The position numbers and the translations under genes are program-made. Shown piece by piece: positions 9,675 to 17,196 of a DNA stretch of 64,000 bases. Source of the DNA: Sulfurimonas sp. (lineage in GTDB: Bacteria; Campylobacterota; Campylobacteria; Campylobacterales; Sulfurimonadaceae); NCBI RefSeq assembly GCF_041583195.1, contig NZ_JBFHGL010000001.1, forward strand, positions 1 to 64,000, in the 5' to 3' direction. Position 1 is the first letter of the stretch, and every line of letters begins with the position of its first letter. The notes under the pieces were generated by a model. That model searched no databases. It saw only the letters and a list, made by a program, of their open reading frames with translations, and was not told where the DNA came from.

Positions 9675-9680
9675 GAGCAT
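9664..9680. terminator. palindrome spanning two convergent stop codons
   Basis: ATGCTCTT-T-AAGAGCAT forms a perfect 8-base-arm palindrome. Its centre holds the TAA stops of both convergent genes. It could act as a bidirectional terminator, but there is only a short T tract on either side. Confidence 0.45.
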
Positions 9681-10894
9681 TCATTTGCAGATAATATATA
9701 CCTGTTACGTCCATTCTCTTTTGCTTTATATAACATCTTATCTGCTTTGGTAATTATATATTCTTCATTGATTGAAGGATGAACTATACAAGATACTACA
9801 CCGACTGATATAGTAACATAATCATTTACCTGACTAGCTTTGTGTTCAACTTTGAGTCCTAAAACAGTATCACATATTTTTTGAGCCATTTTCGAGCTGT
9901 TATGAGGATCTGTTTCACTCATCAATACTCCAAACTCTTCACCGCCTAACCTAAACACATAATCACTAGGTCGTTTAAAAATCGAGTTTAAAGCAGAAGC
10001 TACTTTTTTCAAAGCATTATCACCCCCTACATGCCCGTAAGTATCGTTATATTGTTTAAAGTAATCAATATCTAGCATCATAAAAGTAAAATGTTTTTTA
10101 GAGCGCTTAGCACGTTTAAATTCTCTCTCATATACCATGTTAAAATAACGTCTGTTATGTAGTTTTGTAAGAGAATCTGTATATGAAGCATCTTCTAGTT
10201 TTTTATTAGCTTTTTTTAGTTTTTTATGGGCAACTTCAAGCTCAGTTTGATCATCTTGTATACTTTTAAATACTTGATATGAAATAACAAGTAGTCCAAA
10301 AATAACCATTAATAAAACAATTCCAAGTTGCTTTAAAGTTGCATCATAATTTTCTAAAAAATTCTTTCTTTCATATTTTGCAACATCTACTTCATAGTTT
10401 ATAAGTTTTTTTATACTTTTATAAATGTGCTGTATTTTTTCCTCTAAGAGTTGTATTGATACATTTTCAAATCCATGTCCGTCTTTCGCATATTTTAGTA
10501 ATTTTTCAAAATATATATTTGTATTTTTAATCTCCATAGAGACATACTCTACATATTGAATCTCTTCATCTCTTTTAAAATGACTCTCATAACTTTTCCA
10601 TATTTTTTGTATCTTTTCTAACGAACTTGTTATATCGGAATAGAATTCATCTGAATTTATCTCTGAAGCTTTTGCTTTAAAAACTGTGGCAGACAACTCA
10701 CCATTATAGATCTGTACAATCTCATTTAGTTCATAAATAGGTACTAGTGAACCAAAATAAAGTGAGTCCGTATTTTTTTTCATTGCATTAACATTAGCTG
10801 TACCTATAACGGAAATGGCTATTAATCCAAAAGTTATTAATACCAGTAAAAACAACAACTTGCTTCTAAGTTTTAATGCTTCAATAAATTTCAT
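9671..10894 (-). CDS. membrane-bound diguanylate cyclase (GGDEF)
   Basis: This enzyme makes c-di-GMP from two GTP. The N-terminus has a membrane helix at about residues 12-32, then a helical periplasmic region resembling a four-helix-bundle MCP sensor, and a second helix at about 188-210. A coiled linker leads to the GGDEF domain. The active site reads GGEEF at 317-321 and a product-inhibition I-site RPSD sits at 308-311, so it should be active and feedback-inhibited. The ligand is unknown. A possible sigma-54 promoter lies just upstream. Confidence 0.92.
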   Translation of the reverse strand: MKFIEALKLRSKLLFLLVLITFGLIAISVIGTANVNAMKKNTDSLYFGSLVPIYELNEIVQIYNGELSATVFKAKASEINSDEFYSDITSSLEKIQKIWKSYESHFKRDEEIQYVEYVSMEIKNTNIYFEKLLKYAKDGHGFENVSIQLLEEKIQHIYKSIKKLINYEVDVAKYERKNFLENYDATLKQLGIVLLMVIFGLLVISYQVFKSIQDDQTELEVAHKKLKKANKKLEDASYTDSLTKLHNRRYFNMVYEREFKRAKRSKKHFTFMMLDIDYFKQYNDTYGHVGGDNALKKVASALNSIFKRPSDYVFRLGGEEFGVLMSETDPHNSSKMAQKICDTVLGLKVEHKASQVNDYVTISVGVVSCIVHPSINEEYIITKADKMLYKAKENGRNRYILSANECS

Positions 10895-10905
10895 ACTTAT
10901 CTTTT

Positions 10906-10922
10906 AAGCAATTGATATACCA
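10906..10922 (-). promoter_or_regulatory. possible sigma-54 promoter of the GGDEF gene
   Basis: The minus strand reads TGGTATATCAATTGCTT. The GG and GC are exactly 10 bases apart and TTGCTT matches the -12 element, but the -24 CAC is TAT. Transcription would start about 2 bases before the ATG at 10894, leaving almost no leader, which counts against it. Confidence 0.3.
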
Positions 10923-10927
10923 CAAAA

Positions 10928-10936
10928 TGATAAAAT
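10928..10936 (+). promoter_or_regulatory. extended -10 promoter
   Basis: TGATAAAAT is an extended -10 box, 26 bases upstream of the plus-strand start at 10962. An AAGGAAAG Shine-Dalgarno sequence lies between box and start. Confidence 0.55.
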
Positions 10937-10961
10937 TTCGCAAAAAGAACAAGGAAAGAAA

Positions 10962-11399
10962 ATGCCAGTTGCACATGCTATAAATACAGATAGTTATTTA
11001 GATCCAATAGAGATCGAAGCACATTTAAAAAATGTTGAATATGCTATTCTTGCTACACCTGCACCGAGTCATTTTAAAGACACACCTATCCAATTTACTA
11101 TATTTTTAAATACACAAGATGTGTTTTCTCAAGATATCAAAGATGCAATTTTAGATAAGTTTTGCGATGAGAACAACATTACAAATCCATCTGAAGTTAT
11201 GAGTCAGCTTATGCCTGTTGGTTTTGGTAGAAGTGCCGCACAAGATACACCTATGCCGCTACTTCTGATAAAACCAGAAGATCAAAATTCAATCCCACAC
11301 ACTGTTATGCACGTAATAGATTTTTTAGGGGATTCTGACCAGTTTTTTGAAGCAAAAACTGAAGGTTTAACAGGTTGGTCTTACTCTTATGGGAGTTAA
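10962..11399 (+). CDS. conserved hypothetical protein
   Basis: I do not recognise this 145-residue soluble protein. It has no signal peptide, membrane segment or known catalytic motif. The middle and end alternate hydrophobic strands with turns (QFTIFLNTQDVF, PLLLIKP, HTVMHVIDFLG), so a small alpha/beta fold is likely. There is one cysteine. It has its own extended -10 promoter and a good Shine-Dalgarno, so it is very likely real. Its stop overlaps the stop of the convergent FmdE-like gene by 4 bases. Confidence 0.75.
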   Translation: MPVAHAINTDSYLDPIEIEAHLKNVEYAILATPAPSHFKDTPIQFTIFLNTQDVFSQDIKDAILDKFCDENNITNPSEVMSQLMPVGFGRSAAQDTPMPLLLIKPEDQNSIPHTVMHVIDFLGDSDQFFEAKTEGLTGWSYSYGS

Positions 11400-11992
11400 G
11401 ACTTTATTGTTATTACTTTATCTATATTTTCAAAAATCTTTTTAACTCTACCCTGCCAAAGTTTTTTAAACTCTTTGGCTTCTTCATCTGTCGCAAAATT
11501 TCTAAGCAGTTTTTGCATTAGTTCTGCTTGGGCTGGATCAGGCTTAATAACATCAGGGTTATAAGTAATTTCAACACTCTCATTAGTATCGTTTCTTTTA
11601 AACTTTACACTTGAATCAATAAGAGCATTAAAACTAACAAGTGAATGTCTAATATACTCACCTCCAATCCCTTTAAAGCCAAGTGTTTTCGTTGCACCTG
11701 TAATTTGACTCATTACATTTGAGATAATGCCTGCTACACCATCATTTTCATCAGAAGCATACTCTATCACGATCTCACCGCGGACAGGAGTTTCATCTTT
11801 ATATAACTCTTTTAAACCAACAAGTGTCATTATATAGGCACCAGCAACTGTAGGACATGAATGTCCTGCATTTTTTACAACGTCTAAATAACTAAACTCA
11901 ACTATACCATCATCTATACTTCCTAAAAACTCTGCTAGTTCATCTTTTAAAGTGATCGTTGGAAGCGTGTCAAAAAACTCCGGGTATTTCAT
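11396..11992 (-). CDS. FmdE-like protein
   Basis: This 198-residue protein carries AGHSCPTVAGAYIM at about residues 43-56, which resembles the HGHxCPG metal-binding start of FmdE (the extra subunit named from formylmethanofuran dehydrogenase operons). FGEKE-type C-terminal zinc fingers seen in longer FmdE proteins are absent. The last 40 residues are a charged helix. No methanogenesis-like genes are near, so the name says nothing about pathway. A redox or molybdenum-cofactor role is possible, but not shown. Confidence 0.6.
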   Translation of the reverse strand: MKYPEFFDTLPTITLKDELAEFLGSIDDGIVEFSYLDVVKNAGHSCPTVAGAYIMTLVGLKELYKDETPVRGEIVIEYASDENDGVAGIISNVMSQITGATKTLGFKGIGGEYIRHSLVSFNALIDSSVKFKRNDTNESVEITYNPDVIKPDPAQAELMQKLLRNFATDEEAKEFKKLWQGRVKKIFENIDKVITIKS

Positions 11993-12006
11993 AACTCTAT
12001 TTCCTC

Positions 12007-13281
12007 TTAATTTATACTTTCTATATCTTCTACTGTTTTTATAATATCTGCCGATAAGTTTTCATAGCCATCATCCGTGAGCAATATATCATCCTCTATA
12101 CGTATTCCGATTCCACGATATTTTTGCGGCACCTTTTTATCATCTATATCCAAGTAAAGTCCAGGTTCAATAGTTAAAACCATTCCCTTTGCCAGAACAA
12201 TCTCTTTTCCGTTTTCATCTTTATAAGGACACTGATCATGAACATCTATACCCATCCAGTGGCCTATTCCATGTGGATAATAAGGTTTATATTTTTCTTT
12301 TTTTATAAGTTTTTTAATATCGCCTTTTAATATACCTAGCTCTACAAGAGACTCAGTTAAACACTTTACGGCAATCTTTTGTAATTTAGTTCTTTTTACA
12401 CCAGGCTTTATTGCCTCTAGGACTTTTAACTGTGTGTCTAATACTAAGTTATATACCTCTTTTTGCTCCTCAGTAAACTTACCGCTTACAGGAATTGTCC
12501 TAGTTATATCACTAGCATAATGTTCATATTCACAACCTGCATCTATCAAAATTAAATCATTATTTTTAAATGGCTTATTATTCTCAATATAGTGCAGTGT
12601 ATTTGCATTGTTTCCACCTGCAATAATAGATGTATATGCATCGCTGTAAGCACCCTGACTTTTAAAACTATGTTCTATTTCAGCTAATAGTTCATACTCA
12701 AATCGATCCTGCTTTTTAAATTTCATCGCTCTTAAATGAGCATCTTTTGTAATATTTATCGCTTTTTTTATAAGTTTTATCTCTGAATCTGATTTAACTA
12801 AGCGCATTTTTTGAATAATAGGTGCTATATTTTTATAATTTGATATATTTCTTGAATGTTTTTTTAAGAGATCAGCTTTTGAAAATGTCAGATCAAAATC
12901 AAAATATAAACTTTTCTTGGCACTGATATACTCTTTATATTTTTCTTCAAACTTATCATCTGTATATACTTGATCAACTAAAAACCTTTTTTTGGCTTCT
13001 TTAGCACCAAGCCTTTTTCCGTTCCACAGCTCATCTACTTTATCTTTTTTATTTACAAATAAAATTGACTTGTAGTTTTTATTTTTTTTAATTAAAACGA
13101 GAGTTGCATTATCCTCTTTAAAACCGGTCATATAGTAAAAATTGCTGTTCTGTCTATAAGGATATTCGGTATCGTTTGAACGTGTTTTATAACTGTTAGA
13201 AAAAATCACAGCTATGCTGTTTTTAGACATTTTAGAGACTAATGTGTCGCGTCTTTCTTTGTATTCGTCTTCTTTGATCAT
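12007..13281 (-). CDS. pepP: Xaa-Pro aminopeptidase (M24 family)
   Basis: This is a dimetal peptidase that removes N-terminal residues next to proline. An AMP_N domain (residues about 5-130, with EYPYRQNSNFYYMTGF) precedes the M24 pita-bread domain. Metal ligands can be read in order: IDAGCEYEHYASDITR (two Asp), HGIGHWMG (His), IEPGLYL (Glu) and GIRIEDDILL (Glu). This order is typical of PepP and not of methionine aminopeptidase. Its ATG overlaps the upstream lipoprotein stop (ATGA). The protein is lysine-rich. Confidence 0.9.
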   Translation of the reverse strand: MIKEDEYKERRDTLVSKMSKNSIAVIFSNSYKTRSNDTEYPYRQNSNFYYMTGFKEDNATLVLIKKNKNYKSILFVNKKDKVDELWNGKRLGAKEAKKRFLVDQVYTDDKFEEKYKEYISAKKSLYFDFDLTFSKADLLKKHSRNISNYKNIAPIIQKMRLVKSDSEIKLIKKAINITKDAHLRAMKFKKQDRFEYELLAEIEHSFKSQGAYSDAYTSIIAGGNNANTLHYIENNKPFKNNDLILIDAGCEYEHYASDITRTIPVSGKFTEEQKEVYNLVLDTQLKVLEAIKPGVKRTKLQKIAVKCLTESLVELGILKGDIKKLIKKEKYKPYYPHGIGHWMGIDVHDQCPYKDENGKEIVLAKGMVLTIEPGLYLDIDDKKVPQKYRGIGIRIEDDILLTDDGYENLSADIIKTVEDIESIN

Positions 13282-13874
13282 CTACAAACCTTAACAAACC
13301 AATCTGAACTCTCACTAAGTATATTTGTTAAAGCTGCATTTAGAGCATTTACACCACCATCTGCATCAAGTGTTTTAGAGTCTACTTTTGATCTAAAAGT
13401 TTTTGTGGAGATCACTTGTGATGTTTTGAAATCTATAATTGAGAAATTTATTTGAACCAATGAGTATGATTCTTTTAGATCTTTAGAATAATACTGCATA
13501 AAGTCTTCCAAATTAACTTCTATAATCAAATCAGCCATACTTCTTGATTTTGATTCTTGTACGCTTTTAAACAGTTCAATATTTCTTAGCATCTTTATAA
13601 GTTCATTTGAAACCGCATAATTAGGATTGTTTAGCCAAGCCGATTCTGAATATTCATAAACTTTTGAATCTCCCCTTACGTAGCTCATATCTTTTGATAT
13701 TAAAGATGAGTTTGTAAATGCCAAGGCAACTTTAGCACTTTTAGAACTACAAGCAGACTCCTCAGTTTTAGCAAGATTTATATTAGGCGAGACTTTATAC
13801 TTAACAATTGTCGGAACCTTTGTTGAACAAGCCGTAAATAAAAACAATAAACTTAGCAGTAGATATTTTCCCAT
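13278..13874 (-). CDS. ABC-transport auxiliary lipoprotein of the Mla-type system
   Basis: This lipoprotein begins MGKYLLLSLLFLFTAC, with the lipidated cysteine at residue 16. I chose this ATG, which overlaps the mlaD stop, because it gives a clean signal peptide; a longer reading frame adds 22 non-signal residues. The mature part of about 185 residues resembles PqiC/ABC-type auxiliary lipoproteins found with MCE systems. It probably sits on the inner face of the outer membrane and receives or hands over lipid. It is the last Mla gene of the set. Confidence 0.8.
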   Translation of the reverse strand: MGKYLLLSLLFLFTACSTKVPTIVKYKVSPNINLAKTEESACSSKSAKVALAFTNSSLISKDMSYVRGDSKVYEYSESAWLNNPNYAVSNELIKMLRNIELFKSVQESKSRSMADLIIEVNLEDFMQYYSKDLKESYSLVQINFSIIDFKTSQVISTKTFRSKVDSKTLDADGGVNALNAALTNILSESSDWFVKVCR

Positions 13875-13875
13875 A

Positions 13876-14835
13876 TTATTCTCCTGGTCCTTTATTGATC
13901 TCTTGTGTTTTATAAAGTATATCTCCAGGACTTTTTTCATATTGTTCAGCCAATGAATCCATCCTGATGATCAACTGTTGCATCTCTAAAAGTGTATTGT
14001 TAATATTTGGAACCAACTCGCTTGTTATACCTTTAATATTAAAATCACCTCTTGCTACAGAAGCCTTAAAAACATCCATAGAACCTTTAATACCCATGTA
14101 ACTTTTCATAATAGTTTGAAAATTAGCAGCTAGTTTATTCTCCCACTCTACACTATTTTCAATAAAATTTTCTATTTTTGGCATCATAATATTTAATTTT
14201 GCACTTGTTAATTCAATGTTTTCTATAGAGTTTTGAAAATGTTTTATAGTTTTTTCATTAAACATCCTATCAAGCTTATCCATAAACTTGGCAGATCTGT
14301 TCAAAATTATCGTTACTTGCTTTTGATTTTCCTCATTTAATAGTGCCTGAGTGCCATCAAGAGTTTTTGAAAGGTTTTTTGAAACATCACCAAACGAGAG
14401 TTCAAACTTCTCAAAAAAGCTAGGGGTACTTTTTATTACAGGATATCTTTCCCCATCGCTTTTTTCTAAAAGCTCAGTCCCGTTCTCACCCATTGTCAAG
14501 TTAATATAACTTAAACCGGTAATACCTTGCGAAGTTAGTTTTGCCCTTGTAGTAGTTTTAATAGGTGTAGTTTTCAATATACTAACAGTTACTTGAACCT
14601 GCTCCGTATTTTTTGGATTAATGTTTATTTTTGAGACTTTTCCAACATCAATTCCTCTGAACTTTACAGGTGCTTCAATGTTTAAACCAAGTACAGATTC
14701 ATCAAAATATACATAATAATTTTTCATCGCCCTTTCTTGTGATGGTTGCAATAACCAATAAGAAAATACAACTATCATTGCCAGGCCTATAACGACAAGA
14801 ATTCCGATAAGCGTATAGTTTACTTTGTTATTCAT
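13876..14835 (-). CDS. mlaD: MCE-family lipid transport protein MlaD-like
   Basis: A single N-terminal membrane helix (about residues 7-30) anchors a periplasmic MCE domain at about 38-120 (KFRGIDVGKVSKININ, ITGLSYINLT). A long helical C-terminal region runs to residue 319. MCE proteins form hexameric rings that carry phospholipids between membranes. At 319 residues it is longer than E. coli MlaD (about 180), so the helical tail may form a needle or bridge toward the lipoprotein partner. It abuts mlaF directly. Confidence 0.88.
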   Translation of the reverse strand: MNNKVNYTLIGILVVIGLAMIVVFSYWLLQPSQERAMKNYYVYFDESVLGLNIEAPVKFRGIDVGKVSKININPKNTEQVQVTVSILKTTPIKTTTRAKLTSQGITGLSYINLTMGENGTELLEKSDGERYPVIKSTPSFFEKFELSFGDVSKNLSKTLDGTQALLNEENQKQVTIILNRSAKFMDKLDRMFNEKTIKHFQNSIENIELTSAKLNIMMPKIENFIENSVEWENKLAANFQTIMKSYMGIKGSMDVFKASVARGDFNIKGITSELVPNINNTLLEMQQLIIRMDSLAEQYEKSPGDILYKTQEINKGPGE

Positions 14836-15570
14836 TTATAAGTTTGCCTTGAAAAATGTACGAATAAATTCACTTTTTTCATCTTTGATATTATCGAGCG
14901 AACCTTCATAAACAATTTTTTTATTATCTATAACAGCTATTTTATCCAATGTATTATAAATTGATTTTAAATCGTGCGATACCATAACTACACTAAGCCC
15001 CAAAAGTTCTCTTAATTTTAAAATTAATGAATCAAATTCCCTTGCAGAAATCGGATCAAGTCCACTTGTAGGCTCATCTAAAAATAAAAGTTTAGGATCT
15101 AGTGCCAAGGCACGTGCAAGTGCTGCTTTTTTCTTCATACCGCCTGATATTTGTGAGGGATAAAGTAATGCGTCTGATTGTTTTAAGCCGACTATATTTA
15201 TTTTAAATGCAACTATCTCCTCGATCATTTTTTTACTTAGATCACTGTACTCTACAAGACCAAGCGCTATGTTTTCAGCTAAAGTCAGTGATGAGAACAG
15301 CGCTCCGGCTTGAAATAGAACTCCCCATTTTTGTCTTAATTCCTGCGCTTCATCTTGAGATATATAATTTAGATTGTGTCCTAACACCTCTATAGTTCCA
15401 GAGAAGTATTTTTGCAGCATAACCATCTCACGTAAAAGTGTAGTTTTTCCACATCCACTTGGGCCCAATAGACCGTAAATCTCACCCTCTTTTATCTCCA
15501 AGTTCAAGCCATCGTGAATAACAGTATCACCATATCTAGTTACTAAATTTTTTACACTTATAATACTCAT
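14836..15570 (-). CDS. mlaF: ABC transporter ATP-binding protein MlaF-like
   Basis: This is the ATPase that powers the MCE lipid transporter. Walker A GPSGCGKT is at residues 36-43. The signature SGGMKKKAALARAL and Walker B LLFLDEPTSGLDP follow, with the switch histidine in VMVSHD. The KKAALARA signature is typical of MlaF-type proteins and differs from the standard LSGGQ. It abuts mlaE and mlaD with no gap. Confidence 0.92.
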   Translation of the reverse strand: MSIISVKNLVTRYGDTVIHDGLNLEIKEGEIYGLLGPSGCGKTTLLREMVMLQKYFSGTIEVLGHNLNYISQDEAQELRQKWGVLFQAGALFSSLTLAENIALGLVEYSDLSKKMIEEIVAFKINIVGLKQSDALLYPSQISGGMKKKAALARALALDPKLLFLDEPTSGLDPISAREFDSLILKLRELLGLSVVMVSHDLKSIYNTLDKIAVIDNKKIVYEGSLDNIKDEKSEFIRTFFKANL

Positions 15571-16683
15571 CTAAATACCTAAATTAGTAAAGATTATTGA
15601 AAAGATTGCATCACACATTATTACGGCAAATATAGACTCTACTACACTCTTTGTAGTGTTAAAACCTATACTTTGCGTATCATCCTTTACGGCCATTCCT
15701 CTATATATTGCAATAGTGGCGATCAAGAATGCAAAAAATGGCCCCTTAACTATACCTACATAAAAATGTCTAACATCGATAGCTACCAAAAATCTGTCTA
15801 AAAACATATTTACCGTAATATCAAGATCAATATTGGCAACAATCATACCACCTATGATCGCCATAATATCAGATATAAATATAAGAATCGGCATCATTAT
15901 CATTAGTGCAATAATTCTAGGCAATACTAAAAACAGATATGGATCAAAACCCATAGTTCGCATAGCGTCCAACTCTTCAGTTATCTTCATTGCACCAATC
16001 TGTGCCGTATAAGCACTTCCGCTTCTCCCAGCTATTACAATGGCTGTAATTATAGGTGCTAATTCACGCATAATAGAAATACCGAGCATATCAACTATAA
16101 AGATATTTGCACCGTATGTTTTTAACTGATAAGCTCCTTGATAAGCTACTACAAGTCCTATTAAAAAGCTTGTAAGGGCAATAATTCCAAGAGCTTTTAC
16201 AGCACTTTCATTAATCTCAAAAGCTGTCTCTTTGTATCTTATACTATGCAAATTTTTAACTAGGTGAAGTTTTGTAGAAAACAGTTTTCCCAAAAATGCA
16301 AAGAAACTCATAAAACCAAGAAAGTTATTATAAGCACGCTTACCGATTGCTTCTAAAAAACTCTTTTTCTTTTTCTTTTTAGATGGAGTCGAAGAATATT
16401 TTTTTACTAGATTTATAGTGTCTAATATATCATCAGAATTACATAACAGTTCAAAAGATATATGTTGAGTTTCCAGACTTTTCATAAATTTTTCCAAGAA
16501 TATGGCAGCCGTTGTATCAAAAAAAGTTAGATCATTTAAATCTATAACGATATTGTTAAAAGAAGTATAGTTTATTGATTTGATTTTAGCCTCATAATTA
16601 GAGACTTTATAAAGGTTAAACTCACCCTTAAACTTAAGAGTGAGTCCGGAATGCTCAGTTAGTATTTCTAGCTTGTCATTCAT
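15571..16683 (-). CDS. mlaE: MlaE-type permease with fused STAS domain
   Basis: Residues 1-95 are STAS-like (IVIDLNDLTFFDTTAAIFLEKF), corresponding to a separate MlaB in E. coli. A lysine-rich linker (about 112-118) leads to the MlaE permease, residues about 150-370. The permease shows GRSGSAYTAQIGAMKITEELDA, the family's most conserved loop. The fusion explains why no mlaB gene is present. It lies 12 bases after cheW on the same strand, so it may share a transcript with the chemotaxis genes. Confidence 0.92.
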   Translation of the reverse strand: MNDKLEILTEHSGLTLKFKGEFNLYKVSNYEAKIKSINYTSFNNIVIDLNDLTFFDTTAAIFLEKFMKSLETQHISFELLCNSDDILDTINLVKKYSSTPSKKKKKKSFLEAIGKRAYNNFLGFMSFFAFLGKLFSTKLHLVKNLHSIRYKETAFEINESAVKALGIIALTSFLIGLVVAYQGAYQLKTYGANIFIVDMLGISIMRELAPIITAIVIAGRSGSAYTAQIGAMKITEELDAMRTMGFDPYLFLVLPRIIALMIMMPILIFISDIMAIIGGMIVANIDLDITVNMFLDRFLVAIDVRHFYVGIVKGPFFAFLIATIAIYRGMAVKDDTQSIGFNTTKSVVESIFAVIMCDAIFSIIFTNLGI

Positions 16684-16695
16684 AAAATTTTATTT

Positions 16696-17196
16696 TTAGA
16701 AATCTCTTTCTAAAAGTTTATCCGGCTTTAAAATAGTGATAATTCTATCTTCCTCTTTTCCTACACCGTCTATTAAAGAGTCTTCAGCATTAATTGTATC
16801 AGGTGCCGGTCCTATGTTTGCTTTTTTAATACGTAGTGCCATAGTTAGCCTATCTATAACAAAACCTGCTACTTCATCACCGTGTTTCATAACTATAAAA
16901 CGTGTCTCATCACTGTGTTTTTGTTCATTCAGTCCAAATTTAAGGCGTAAGTCTATTAAGGGTATTACAGCACCACGCATATTAAATACACCCTTTACGT
17001 AAGCCGGAACTTGAGGAACACGTGTCCATGTAAAAGGCTTAATGATCTCCTGAATCGATAAAATAGGCACTGCATACTCTTCATCGCCTATTATAAATCC
17101 TACTAGCTGAACTATGTCATCTAGTTGGCTTAAACTCTCATCTTCGTTTTGCTGCTGGCTTTGTTTATTTATTACATCTTTTAATTTTTCACTCAT
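16696..17196 (-). CDS. cheW: chemotaxis coupling protein CheW
   Basis: CheW links chemoreceptors to CheA. The single CheW domain starts near residue 27 (LVGFIIGDEEYAVPILSIQEI) and contains the GVFNMRGAVIPLIDLR segment that contacts receptor and kinase. A polar, glutamine-rich N-terminal 25 residues precede it. Its ATG overlaps the cheA stop, so the two are translationally coupled. Confidence 0.95.
   Translation of the reverse strand: MSEKLKDVINKQSQQQNEDESLSQLDDIVQLVGFIIGDEEYAVPILSIQEIIKPFTWTRVPQVPAYVKGVFNMRGAVIPLIDLRLKFGLNEQKHSDETRFIVMKHGDEVAGFVIDRLTMALRIKKANIGPAPDTINAEDSLIDGVGKEEDRIITILKPDKLLERDF

Noticed and set aside
16400-16683. A separate mlaB gene
   Set aside because: The STAS sequence is in frame with the MlaE permease and is a fusion.
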